A DNA stretch of 32,398 nt from Bryobacter sp. (GTDB taxonomy: Bacteria > Acidobacteriota > Terriglobia > Bryobacterales > Bryobacteraceae): contig JALHNI010000075.1 of assembly GCA_022843605.1 (NCBI GenBank), positions 1 to 32,398 of the forward strand, written 5' to 3'. The notes beneath the pieces are model-generated. The model ran no database searches. It saw nothing but the letters and a program-made list of their open reading frames with translations, and was not told where the DNA came from. Below, in pieces: positions 24,783-32,398 of the stretch; within the stretch, counting starts at the first letter, position 1, and the number at the start of each line of letters is the position of its first letter. A program made the translations under genes and the position numbers.

Positions 24783-26009
24783 TCAGCCCTCCCGGTCCAC
24801 GGCCTGAATCAGCGCGCGAATATAGCCATAGACGAACGCCATATACTCGCCGCCGGTCTCACTGGGCGACGCCACGTTATGGTCAGGATGCACCATATAC
24901 GGATAATCCACCTCTTTGTAAGTCAACATTGCCTTGAACATATCCACCGCGCCCTCATCCGGGGCCACTTCCATATACTCTTCGCGATTGCCGCGAATGT
25001 TACGAAAGTGCACGTTGAAGATCTTCTTCCGCGTGCCGAAATAACGGATGACATCGTAGATCTCCTTGCCCGGATCCATCAGCATTTCCGACACGCTGCC
25101 CTGGCAGAAGTTCAAGCCGTGATAGGGGCTCTCCCGAATCGAAATGAATTTCTTCAAGCCCGCCACCGTGCCCAGCACAGCGACCACGCCCTGATAGCCT
25201 TCGGGAGGTACTGGCGAGTCATTAGGATGGCAGGCCATCCGCACTTTGTATTCGGTGGCGACCGGAATCACGCGGTCCAGAAAGTAAGTGATGCGCTCCC
25301 AGTAACGGTCGGCATCCACCACGCCGGCGCGCGTCAGCGGCGGGTCGGCCTTGGCATCCTTCAGCTTGAAGGCGCTGTAACTCGTATCGCCGCGGCCCGC
25401 CACGCGCCCCGTACGCAGCACGCCGAGGATGCTCATGTTGTATTTGATGCAGGGGATTTTGGCCGCCGCGCAGTTCTTGATCATGGTCTGGATCTGCTCG
25501 ATGTCGCGATCCCGCTCGGGGCTCTGGCCCAGCATGATCGCCGGATGACGCTCCCGGTCAATGTGGCTGGAGGGCAGAAACGGCGGATTCAGGATGTCCA
25601 CCGTCATGCCGTACTTGTCGGCGGTATCGGTCAACCGCTTCAGTTCATCCACCGTCGCGTAGAGCCGGCCGTCCGCAATCTGGGCCGTCGCGACCACTTT
25701 CTTGACACCCCATCGCCCCAACGACTTGAAGCCCGCCTCCGGGTCACGCGGTGCGCCACCGCCCCGTCGACCGCCACCCTCCGGTCTTCCCAGTCCAGGT
25801 CCGCCGGGCCCAGGTCCGCCGGGGCTGGGTCTCCCGGAGTTGGGGCCGCCCGGTTCCCGTCCTTCGCCAAATCCTCCCGGAAACCCGCCGCCCATCACCG
25901 TCGCCCCCAGCTTCATCAACGCCCGCTTTGGCTTTGCCGCCTTGGCCTGCTCGGTCAAGGCGCCCGCCGCCCCCAGCGCACTCGCACTCACAAAATGACG
26001 TCGATTCAC
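24783..26009 (-). CDS. Tat-exported mannonate-dehydratase/xylose-isomerase-like TIM-barrel protein
   Basis: A 408-residue protein. The N-terminus NRRHFVSASALGAAGAL is a Tat signal (RRxF). After a Gly/Pro-rich segment at about 41-85 comes a TIM barrel related to UxuA: MACHPNDSPVP, GLNFCQGSVSEML, VHFRN and YMVHPDHNV, whose His, Cys and Asp match metal and substrate ligands of mannonate dehydratase. It may act on sugar acids in the periplasm, unlike cytoplasmic UxuA. The start is GTG 26009 with GGGAG five bases before. The Gly/Pro segment comes from GC-rich tandem DNA at 25780-25870. No uronate pathway gene is adjacent, so the substrate is uncertain. Confidence 0.8.
   Translation of the reverse strand: MNRRHFVSASALGAAGALTEQAKAAKPKRALMKLGATVMGGGFPGGFGEGREPGGPNSGRPSPGGPGPGGPGLGRPEGGGRRGGGAPRDPEAGFKSLGRWGVKKVVATAQIADGRLYATVDELKRLTDTADKYGMTVDILNPPFLPSSHIDRERHPAIMLGQSPERDRDIEQIQTMIKNCAAAKIPCIKYNMSILGVLRTGRVAGRGDTSYSAFKLKDAKADPPLTRAGVVDADRYWERITYFLDRVIPVATEYKVRMACHPNDSPVPPEGYQGVVAVLGTVAGLKKFISIRESPYHGLNFCQGSVSEMLMDPGKEIYDVIRYFGTRKKIFNVHFRNIRGNREEYMEVAPDEGAVDMFKAMLTYKEVDYPYMVHPDHNVASPSETGGEYMAFVYGYIRALIQAVDREG
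25780..25870. repeat. GC-rich minisatellite inside the mannonate-dehydratase-like gene
   Basis: CCAGGTCCGCCGGGCCCAGG and related units repeat and encode PGGPGPGGPGLG in the spacer after the signal peptide. It probably varies in length among relatives. Confidence 0.6.
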
Positions 26010-26484
26010 GATCGCTCCCGGTCTTTCAGATTCGGTACCGGGCCATCGTACAGGTGGCGGCGACGAGAATCAACGCGCGGCCGGCGATGCTCACCCGCCT
26101 CCAACCGGTTTTCGACGAAGTAACTCAACGACCTTACTGAGTCCTATCCTGAATGCCGCAGGAATTCGGCGGCAGGCGATAAGCCTCCGGCCTGATCCCA
26201 GGATGTCGGCGATCGATTGAATTCAGTGCCAACCCGACCTCCCAAGTATGTCGGCCACATAGTCTCGATACTCCAAGAATCCTCGTGCGATTCTGCGCGC
26301 TGCACATCTTCCAAAGATCGTTCGAACATCTCCACCACCTCAAACATCAGCAGACTTACCCTCAACGCGCGGCCTTCGTTAACAAACACCGTTCAAATCC
26401 CCTCCTCAGGTAAATCTTGCCATGTCGAAAGATTCCTCTGGCAACTTTTCGCGCATGTCGCGTATCTTGATCGAAGGAGGAATG
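26010..26484. other. Divergent intergenic region with one doubtful small ORF
   Basis: Separates the minus-strand mannonate-dehydratase-like gene from the plus-strand GMC oxidoreductase. A minus-strand frame from GTG 26389 to 26144 (81 codons, VSLLMFEVVEMFERSLEDVQ...) has GAGGAGG about 11 bases upstream, but I recognise no family and coding is uncertain. Confidence 0.3.
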
Positions 26485-28167
26485 ATGAGCTTCGATGCTT
26501 CGCAGTATGTAAATTTCGTCTCTCAAGCCAGTAAGGCGCAGGAACGGCTGTTTCTGCAGTATCTCGGGCCGCGTAATGACTTCGACATCATCATCGTCGG
26601 CTCCGGCGTCGGTGGTGGCGTCCTCGCCGACGATCTGGCAGACCGGCTGGGCAAGCAAAAGCGCATCCTGGTACTCGAAGCCGGCTCGTTCCTCTATCCC
26701 ACCCACGTCTACAACATGTGCCGGTTTCCCAATGCCAGTCTCGCCAAACACTTCGGCTGCGATACGTTTTACCAGCACGGCAACAGCAACTCCGAACACT
26801 ACATCGGTGAAAAGCCGCAATTGAACTTCGGCGGCCGGTCCATCTTCTGGTCCGGCCTCATTCCGGCGGTCCAGAAATGGGAACTCGACTTCTTCCCCCC
26901 AGACGTTCGAAACGACCTGGCCAACGGACTCCTCGACCAAGCCGGCGAGACGATGAACGAGTCGCGTTCCATGGGGTCCCCGGCCAGGGCCCTCGTGCAG
27001 AAGCTCCGGCAAAGCTCTCTGGCGGACGATTTCGACATTCAGGAAACCCCACGCGCCCTTCACCAGCCCTACCTCAACGCCGATGGCACGCCGCGGGACC
27101 AGTTCTTCACTGAGTCCACCGGCGTCTTCAATACGGCCGAACTCCTCATCAACCAAGCCGGACTTACTCCCGGTGTGAGTCACGGTGACGGCCCCGGACT
27201 GCACGTTCTGCTCAACCACTTCGTCGAAGACGTACAAAATCACGGCAGCCACTTCCAACTGGTCAGCCGCAACACGCTCACCAACCAGATCCGCACGTTT
27301 AGCGCGGTCACCGTCGTCCTGGCCGGCGGGTCGATTGAGAGTCCGAAGCTGCTCCGGCGGTCCAGCCTGTATCCCTGGCTTCCGCAATCCACCAAGGACT
27401 TACTCGGTCGCGGCCTGACGGATCATCCCACCACGAATGGCATCACCATCCACACGACCCACCTGGGTGACCTGCCCATTCCCAAGACCGCCCATGCCAA
27501 AATCGTCTTCTACTCGCGCGGCCGCCGGGATCCCGCCCATCCGGAACAGATTCGCTATCCCTTCAACGTCGAAATGAATGTGAATCACGAATACTGGCAC
27601 CTGCGCGAAAACGATCCCGGCGAGCGTGCCGCCAGCACCCCGCCGCCCGATGGCGCTTCGATCGTCGACATCAAATTCAGTTTTGGTAACTGCCTCGACC
27701 CTGATAACGAGATCAAGGCCGCTCCGCCCTTCGGCTATGTCCCAGAGATCACCTTCGGCAACCTGAACTGGATGGACCGCCTCCGTGACGTCCGCCTGCC
27801 GGCCCTCGCCGGTTGGCAGAAGAGCAATCAACAGATCTTCGGCATCCTCAACGACGTATCCGATCAGATCTTCGCGCAGTTTCAGAATCAGGGCCAACCG
27901 GTGAACCCGGACGGCCGCTATGGGCAAGGCGGCAAGGGCTTCGGCTACGGCACCGTCCACCATTCAGCCGGGTCACTGCGCATGCCCTATCGCACCGCCT
28001 ATAACCGCGACTTCGAGCCACACTCGGTCGTCGACCAGGACCTGCGCGTCTCCGGCACGAATCACCTCTACGTCTGCGACATGTCCGTCATGCCGTTCAG
28101 TTCGGCAGCGAACCCGGTCCGCACCCTGGTCGCTCTCGCCCTTCGCCTCTCCCGGCATTTCGGCTGA
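26485..28167 (+). CDS. GMC-family FAD oxidoreductase
   Basis: A 560-residue flavoprotein. FDIIIVGSGVGGGVLADDL (33-51) is the FAD Rossmann motif and VLEAG the following acidic strand; GGRSIFWSG is the mid-domain GMC segment; the C-terminus has GTVHHSAGSLRM, probably with the active-site His, then LYVCDMSVMPFSSAANPVRT, the second GMC signature. Such enzymes oxidise alcohols or sugars; the electron acceptor is unknown. ATG 26485 is chosen over 26482 and 26422 because AAGGAGG at 26474-26480 is nearest to proper spacing. No signal peptide is seen, so a Tat partner subunit, if used, is not in the window. Confidence 0.88.
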   Translation: MSFDASQYVNFVSQASKAQERLFLQYLGPRNDFDIIIVGSGVGGGVLADDLADRLGKQKRILVLEAGSFLYPTHVYNMCRFPNASLAKHFGCDTFYQHGNSNSEHYIGEKPQLNFGGRSIFWSGLIPAVQKWELDFFPPDVRNDLANGLLDQAGETMNESRSMGSPARALVQKLRQSSLADDFDIQETPRALHQPYLNADGTPRDQFFTESTGVFNTAELLINQAGLTPGVSHGDGPGLHVLLNHFVEDVQNHGSHFQLVSRNTLTNQIRTFSAVTVVLAGGSIESPKLLRRSSLYPWLPQSTKDLLGRGLTDHPTTNGITIHTTHLGDLPIPKTAHAKIVFYSRGRRDPAHPEQIRYPFNVEMNVNHEYWHLRENDPGERAASTPPPDGASIVDIKFSFGNCLDPDNEIKAAPPFGYVPEITFGNLNWMDRLRDVRLPALAGWQKSNQQIFGILNDVSDQIFAQFQNQGQPVNPDGRYGQGGKGFGYGTVHHSAGSLRMPYRTAYNRDFEPHSVVDQDLRVSGTNHLYVCDMSVMPFSSAANPVRTLVALALRLSRHFG

Positions 28168-28200
28168 GCGATGCCCCCCCGAGCGCGAAAGCGTTGCCCA

Positions 28201-29613
28201 TCAGTCCAGCGTCTTCCGCTCCGGACCCAGCAACGACCCCTTCCGGTTCGTCCACGCCCACCACACCGCCATCGACAGCGCCATCACCAAATCGTCATGC
28301 CCCGCCCCCGCCCCAAACTTCAACCGCCCGCCCCGCACGCTCCGCCGCTCAAACTGCCGCAACTCCTCCCGCAGCAGATCCGCCTGGCCCATCCCTGCCG
28401 CAATCTTCAATATCCCCCTCTCCATCACCGTCTCCAGCGCCGAAACCAGCAGCTTCTTCGGCACTGACCGGTCGGACCCCGACACCACCACCTTCTCTCC
28501 CGGCGTAATCGTCACCGGAATCAGACTCACCGGCATCCGCTCCTCCCGGAACAGTTGCACCACCAACGGCTGCGACGTCGCATCGATCAGCAGTTGCGTA
28601 TGATGCTCCAAATGACGGTGATGGCAAAGCTGGCTCACCCGCGCCACCAGGTCCCGCACCCCCGTCCGCAACCGGAACCGCTCCACATGCACCAGCCGCA
28701 ACTCGCGCCGGTACAGAAACTGCCACGTCGCCGCATCGCGCGTCCCCGTCGGGATCGGCCGGTACTCCAGCACCACCAGCGCCGCATGGTCCCGCGCGTA
28801 ACCCAGGTCCAGCGCCACATAATACGCTGGACGGTGCTTCACAAACTGCAAATCGCTCCGCGTCCGTTCGTCAAACGTCGGAATCTCCACGCGGAACGCC
28901 TGCTCCAGCCACTCCTCCGGAAACACATACCGGTCGGGCGTCGTAAACTGGCACCCATACTCGGCGTCATACTGCTCCGCCGTCTGGCTCCGCTGTTCAT
29001 TCGCCAGAAACTCCGGCCGGATCCGCGTATGCTCCGTTGGTTTCCCTTCCATCCGCAGCCACGGATACGCCGCCGAATCCTTCCCCGCCCACACCTCATA
29101 GACGAATCCCCGCTTGCCCTTCGGCGTCGACAGCAGCCACAACTCGCCGTCCGTCGCCGCCAGCATCGGCGTGGCCGCCACGTACACCTCGTCCGGCACC
29201 CCCGCCGCCTCATCGACAATCAACAAGTTCGCCGTGAAGCCCCGCATCGCCTCCGGCTTCCCCGGCAACGGAACAATCACTGACCCGTTTGGAAACAGCA
29301 CGGACCGTTCATTCGTCCCGTCGCCCTTCACCGCCACGCCCAACCGCCGCGCCAGCCCCCGGCACAGATTCGCCAGCTTCTGCGAGTGCCGCGCATCCGT
29401 CGACACAATGATGATCTGCTGCCCCGGCCGCGACAACGCCTGGTGCACCGCCCGGATCGCCGCCATCGTCGATTTGCCCCACTGCCGGTGACAGTTCAAA
29501 ATCACCCGCCGATGCTTCGTCCGCAACAGCACCGCCTGCGTCACATCCGGCACAAAGCCCAACAGCTCCCGCGCAAAGATCACCGGGTCAAATTGATAGA
29601 TAAATGGCAGCAT
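28201..29613 (-). CDS. Orphan phage-type terminase large subunit
   Basis: A 470-residue protein with a complete terminase architecture. ATPase: HRQWGKST at 42-49 (Walker A variant), LLIVDEAAG with Asp134 and Glu135 (Walker B), LLSTPKGKRG coupling motif. Nuclease: VALDLGYARDHAAL (Asp269), LLIDATSQ and GHDDLVMALSMAV, the RNase H-like acidic set. Such proteins cut and package phage DNA, but no portal, capsid or small terminase is beside it, so it may be a domesticated or stranded prophage gene. All catalytic motifs are intact, which suggests function. Convergent with the GMC gene, 33 bp apart. Confidence 0.88.
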   Translation of the reverse strand: MLPFIYQFDPVIFARELLGFVPDVTQAVLLRTKHRRVILNCHRQWGKSTMAAIRAVHQALSRPGQQIIIVSTDARHSQKLANLCRGLARRLGVAVKGDGTNERSVLFPNGSVIVPLPGKPEAMRGFTANLLIVDEAAGVPDEVYVAATPMLAATDGELWLLSTPKGKRGFVYEVWAGKDSAAYPWLRMEGKPTEHTRIRPEFLANEQRSQTAEQYDAEYGCQFTTPDRYVFPEEWLEQAFRVEIPTFDERTRSDLQFVKHRPAYYVALDLGYARDHAALVVLEYRPIPTGTRDAATWQFLYRRELRLVHVERFRLRTGVRDLVARVSQLCHHRHLEHHTQLLIDATSQPLVVQLFREERMPVSLIPVTITPGEKVVVSGSDRSVPKKLLVSALETVMERGILKIAAGMGQADLLREELRQFERRSVRGGRLKFGAGAGHDDLVMALSMAVWWAWTNRKGSLLGPERKTLD

Positions 29614-30011
29614 ACCTGACGCCGAGTCTCTCAGCTGTCAAGTCTCCGGAGCCCCCCACCCCTCCCGAACTCCCTGATTCCAAACCACCGAAATCTCGAA
29701 AAACGCAGTGAACGCCCCAACCAGCCGTCGTCTGAACCGTACCCCGAATCACCCAACAGTCCGCCGAACACCACCGCTCATCATCATCATGGTACGGGCC
29801 GCTTCTCCCCGTAAGGACCGACCTCCCGGTCGGTCCCGAATCCCTCAACAATCCGCACATCCCATCGTGGGGCGGGCTTCCAGCCTGCCCGGACCTTCCG
29901 GTCCGCTCCCGCGCTCACCATCTGACCGGCCTCCTCTGGAGTTGGCACAATCATGACCTCAAGTTTGTCTTTGGTGGAGCAGGACCACGACCAACAAATC
30001 TGTCCCGCGGG
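29614..30011. other. Non-coding stretch with several hairpins
   Basis: Contains GGACCGACC-TCCC-GGTCGGTCC (29815-29836, 9-bp perfect arms), GGGCGGGC-TTCCA-GCCTGCCC (29871-29890, near perfect) and GGACC-TTCC-GGTCC (29891-29904). These lie between two minus-strand genes and look like dispersed genomic palindromes. No gene is seen. Confidence 0.5.
29815..29836. repeat. Perfect 9-bp hairpin
   Basis: GGACCGACC, loop TCCC, GGTCGGTCC. No T run follows on either strand, so it is better read as a dispersed palindrome than a terminator. Confidence 0.6.
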
Positions 30012-30914
30012 TCACTCTCGCGGCACGGTATCCCGCTCCTCTCTCGGCGGTTCGGCCTGCCGCACCCGAGTGAACAATGTCCGTGCCTCACCCGGTATTA
30101 GCGCTGCCGGACGCCCCGCCGCCGCTTCCGGCCTTCCCGACCCGCGCAAACACCCAACCGTGACCACAAGCACCAGTAGGAATGCATTCATCGCCAGGTG
30201 CAGCAGCAGGAGCGTTGCCTGTGCCTGTCCCGCGTTCTCTCGCACCCAGTTCAACGTCTCGGCGACCGTCAGCGTTTTAGGGCTCAAGTCAAACGGCTGC
30301 AAGGACGCGGCGTCACGCTTGTGAATCGGCACCTGATTCCACAACGCGCGCAGCCGGTTCAGCGTCCGCTCAACCTCTTCGCGTAGGCCCGCGCTGGTTG
30401 CCGCATGCGTCACATGCGTCGGCATCTCATTCAGTACGGCGGCGAGCTGCGCCTCGGTGGCAGCACACGCCATCGCCAAGGACTCCGGGCGCTTGGCCTT
30501 CTGGCAACCCAACTCCTTCGCCAGACTCTGCCAGATTCCCGATAGCACCCCCAACTGGTTCATCTGATGCGCTTGCACCTCCAACTGTCGCGTCAGCAGC
30601 CACTCGTAGTTAATGCGCTCGGTCACGATGCTCTGCGACGATGCCCACGCGGCAATGATAATCACCGCCACCGAGGCGAAGAGGAAAACAGAACGGACCA
30701 TCTGAATCGTCATGGCCGATACTCCTTCTGGGAAGAATTCAATTCGGACCAGGATGGCCAGGCACAACAAGCCCGCCATAATGATGTGCGGCCACGGTTG
30801 GTTGACGTGGGCCAGCGTCACCGCGATTTCGCTGGCCTTCCATCCCATCGCGATCGCGCAAACGAGGTCAAGACCGTATTTGCGCAGGAACTTGGCAATT
30901 TTGCTGGCTTGCAT
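30012..30914 (-). CDS. Three-helix membrane protein of unknown function
   Basis: About 300 residues from ATG 30914, chosen because AGGAGG lies 11 bases upstream; the frame stays open to 31046 but that part overlaps operator-like repeats. Helices: HIIMAGLLCLAILVRIEFF, MVRSVFLFASVAVIIIAAWA and, after a long helical soluble stretch (LLTRQLEVQAHQMNQLGVLS...NRLRALWNQV), LLLHLAMNAFLLVLVVTVGC. It may sense or signal across the membrane. I do not recognise the family. It diverges from the DUF5343-like gene across the GCACTTACCG cluster. Confidence 0.6.
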   Translation of the reverse strand: MQASKIAKFLRKYGLDLVCAIAMGWKASEIAVTLAHVNQPWPHIIMAGLLCLAILVRIEFFPEGVSAMTIQMVRSVFLFASVAVIIIAAWASSQSIVTERINYEWLLTRQLEVQAHQMNQLGVLSGIWQSLAKELGCQKAKRPESLAMACAATEAQLAAVLNEMPTHVTHAATSAGLREEVERTLNRLRALWNQVPIHKRDAASLQPFDLSPKTLTVAETLNWVRENAGQAQATLLLLHLAMNAFLLVLVVTVGCLRGSGRPEAAAGRPAALIPGEARTLFTRVRQAEPPREERDTVPRE

Positions 30915-30983
30915 GGCGTGTGAAGCCTCCTGATCGGCTCCAGAATACGGCGTATTGAATGGCAACGTCATCAAATAAATCAA

Positions 30984-31194
30984 GCACTTACCGTACATTC
31001 TGAGTGTGTTCGGTAAGTTCGACAGTTTTAGGGGGTAAGTGCCCAAGCTTACCGGTAAGCTCTACGGGCGCGAGCGCTCGTTTCCTCAGTTTCGTGAACA
31101 CATTCGCCCCCTGTTCCCTTTCAAATAGTTAAAAACAAATGCTATGATTCGTCGTCATCATGACCACGACGAGTGTGGCGGCGGGCACTTACCG
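30984..31194. promoter_or_regulatory. Cluster of GCACTTACCG-type operator sites
   Basis: GCACTTACCG occurs exactly at 30984-30993 and at 31185-31194, directly before an ATG; CGGTAAG at 31011-31017, GGGTAAGTGC at 31033-31042, and the perfect 16-bp palindrome AGCTTACCGGTAAGCT at 31046-31061 are related sites. Five sites in 210 bp of a divergent gene spacer suggest a shared regulator. Confidence 0.55.
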
Positions 31195-31842
31195 ATGAAG
31201 AGCAACTTACCAACGTACCCATACTGCTCGTTCAATGCCGTTCGCCTCATCGTGACCAACGTTGCAGCGGGCTCGAATGCCGTCGAGAGGCTTAAGCCAT
31301 CCACACGTCACCAACTCAACTCGCTCCTCAAGTTCTTGAAATGGGGATCGATTCCGGCTTCCGGCCGTCCGGTTCTCCACCGCGACCTGGTCGCCTACAT
31401 CGCGTCGAACGCCGATCAGCGGCGTGTGCAGTTGAGCCAGGTTCTGCGAGACGCCTACGGTCCGTTCATCCGGACGAACGCTCAACAGATTGCGTCACTG
31501 CAGGCCGACTTGGCCCGCCAGAAACTCCACGAAGCCTTCACTACCGCTGGCATGGCCGAACGAGCCTACCGCCTTCTGGAGGCGCTCTGTCAAGCTGCTG
31601 GAATCGTCGTTCCGCCCAAAACGAGCCGCTCGAAGCGAAAACAAGTCCGCCCCGAAAACCAATTGCCGGTAGCCCGGTTGCCAGCAACCCACTCGCCAGG
31701 AAATCCCGAGGTTCGGCTGCCCGAGCGCACCACGCTCGTCGTCGGTCGCGTCGAAATTTCCTTCAGCGTCCGCCTCACCGAGCACGACGCCCACGCCGTC
31801 TACCTGGCGATCCTCGCTGAGATCCAACGCCTGTCTGCCTGA
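31195..31842 (+). CDS. DUF5343-like protein
   Basis: About 215 residues from ATG 31195 (ATG 31144 is in frame but gives an atypical His-rich start). Residues 6-140 read TYPYCSFNAVRLIV...RHQLNSLLKFLKWGSIPASG...LSQVLRDAYGPFI...ERAYRLLEALCQAAGI, the spacing of DUF5343 (a winged-helix-like region then a helical part). A basic linker and a short beta-rich C-terminal piece (VVGRVEISFSVRLTEHDA) follow. DUF5343 proteins are often near restriction or defence genes, but the function is unknown. The start abuts a GCACTTACCG site, suggesting autoregulation. The ribosome site is weak. Confidence 0.5.
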   Translation: MKSNLPTYPYCSFNAVRLIVTNVAAGSNAVERLKPSTRHQLNSLLKFLKWGSIPASGRPVLHRDLVAYIASNADQRRVQLSQVLRDAYGPFIRTNAQQIASLQADLARQKLHEAFTTAGMAERAYRLLEALCQAAGIVVPPKTSRSKRKQVRPENQLPVARLPATHSPGNPEVRLPERTTLVVGRVEISFSVRLTEHDAHAVYLAILAEIQRLSA

Positions 31843-32033
31843 CTTCCAGCCCACCTGGCTGTCATGACGGGCCCGGCGCCCATGGGCGCTACCCTTTTGC
31901 CTGGATCACCGGCCTCGCGCCGAGCGCCACGCGCGCCGTGCCGCCGTTGGACGGGATCACAGCAGCACGAAGCGCCCCAACGGTAGATCAACAGTATGCA
32001 GGCATCGCGCACTAATGAAGGCCTTGATCGCTT
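31843..32033. other. Spacer with a 14-bp palindrome
   Basis: No gene is seen. GCGCCCATGGGCGC (31876-31889) is a perfect palindrome 33 bp after the DUF5343-like stop; without a following T run it is not a clear terminator. Confidence 0.35.
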
Positions 32034-32280
32034 TCAAAGCTCAGAGCGCAACCACTCCCCCATCGCCTGCCAGTCCTGAGAAACCCGATCCACGCCGCCC
32101 CGGTTGCGCATGTTTTGGCCCTGGCGGGCGGTATGAGCTTGGCACCAAACCCTCGATCCGAACACTGTGATCGGATTCGCAATCGCTTCCGCGATCGTGC
32201 TGATCGGTTTAAGTGATCGGGCGCGCCGAATGGCGTTGAAGCAATCCAAGCCCATCGCGACAACCAATCGTGGTGCAATT
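32034..32280 (-). pseudogene. C-terminal fragment, uracil-DNA-glycosylase-like, cut by IS3 element
   Basis: The minus frame reads PRLVVAMGLDCFNAIRRA, a strand-helix like the VVALG..A..A of UDG-superfamily enzymes, then VWCQAHTARQGQNMRN and DWQAMGEWL, comparable with the HPSxRG motif-B region and its closing helix. The expected His is present (AHTARQG). The N-terminal part with the catalytic motif A is missing because IS3 sequence begins at about 32281. Identification is tentative. Confidence 0.3.
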
Positions 32281-32398
32281 GACCTGTACCGGAGAAACTG
32301 AACCAAACTAAACTGGAAATCCCAAGAGGCGGAGAGGCCGGAAAGGGAGGAGAAGGTGAAGAAGAGTCGGTTTAGTGAAGAGCAGATCCTTGGGATCT
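32281..32398 (+). mobile_element. IS3-family insertion sequence, left end and start of orfA (continues beyond window)
   Basis: The terminal segment TGACCTGTACCGGAGAAACTG begins where the UDG-like frame ends, fitting an IS end in form only. About 75 bp in, GTG 32356, with GGGAGGAGAAG just before it, opens KKSRFSEEQILGI, the conserved start of IS3-family OrfA transposases. The rest lies outside the window. Confidence 0.7.
32356..32398 (+). CDS. IS3-family transposase OrfA, N-terminal part
   Basis: Fourteen visible residues, VKKSRFSEEQILGI, match the invariant beginning of IS3 OrfA, the helix-turn-helix subunit that binds the IS ends. GGAGGAGAAG precedes GTG 32356 with suitable spacing. Truncated by the window edge. 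Confidence 0.75.
   Translation, partial: MKKSRFSEEQILGI

Noticed and set aside
24879..26123. 414-codon plus-strand frame opposite the mannonate-dehydratase-like gene
   Set aside because: His/Arg-rich antisense frame; the minus strand carries clear UxuA-type motifs.
26362..27387. 341-codon minus-strand frame opposite the GMC oxidoreductase
   Set aside because: Shadow frame; the plus strand has FAD and GMC motifs across it.
29815..29904. Rho-independent terminators
   Set aside because: Strong stems but no T tract on either strand.

Overview
The window is GC-rich (about 60%) and most resembles a soil acidobacterium of the Bryobacterales / 'Candidatus Solibacter' type. That is inferred from the gene mix only: an ECF sigma factor translationally coupled to a PknB-type kinase with a TolB-like propeller, secreted DPP-IV and acetylxylan-esterase-like hydrolases, a c-haem / copper-oxygenase-like exported protein, a Tat-exported mannonate-dehydratase relative, an orphan terminase, and many decayed REP-associated (RAYT) transposase copies. 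No rRNA, tRNA or CRISPR array was recognised.

Left part (1-4237, all minus strand). A TIR domain fused to an alpha/beta-hydrolase and a membrane anchor runs off the left edge. Behind it come a membrane zinc metalloprotease (HExxH...ExxxD, M48/Lit-like), a doubtful small ORF and a two-helix membrane protein. This looks like a candidate anti-phage or stress locus.

Middle left (4336-10363). A dipeptidyl-peptidase-IV-like enzyme is followed by two head-to-head RAYT remnants that form a giant imperfect palindrome. Next is a compact minus-strand gene pair: a winged-helix protein, and a protein with a related winged helix plus a HEPN-like RNxxxH domain. It is a plausible RNA-targeting two-gene system that I cannot match to a named one. 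A chimera of a RAYT remnant and an IS110 remnant follows.

Centre (10539-19091). This holds a short-chain dehydrogenase, the sigma-factor/kinase operon, an exported tandem alpha/beta-barrel-like protein, an acyltransferase-3 gene with a C8-tract frameshift near its start, and a secreted c-haem protein. The end of the barrel-protein gene is repeated just downstream of the acyltransferase, which suggests a duplication or insertion event.

Right part (19302-32398). After more RAYT debris come a Phd/VapC-type toxin-antitoxin pair with a palindrome-rich, probably leaderless promoter, a secreted esterase, release factor 3 (prfC), a mannonate-dehydratase-like protein, a GMC oxidoreductase and an orphan terminase large subunit. 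A three-helix membrane protein and a DUF5343-like protein then diverge from a control region with several GCACTTACCG-type sites. At the right edge an IS3-family element begins, apparently inside a uracil-DNA-glycosylase-like gene.

Housekeeping (prfC), secreted scavenging enzymes and envelope redox genes are interleaved with accessory material (TIR/hydrolase, HEPN pair, TA pair, terminase, IS/RAYT debris), as expected of an acidobacterial genome shaped by repeat-driven rearrangement.
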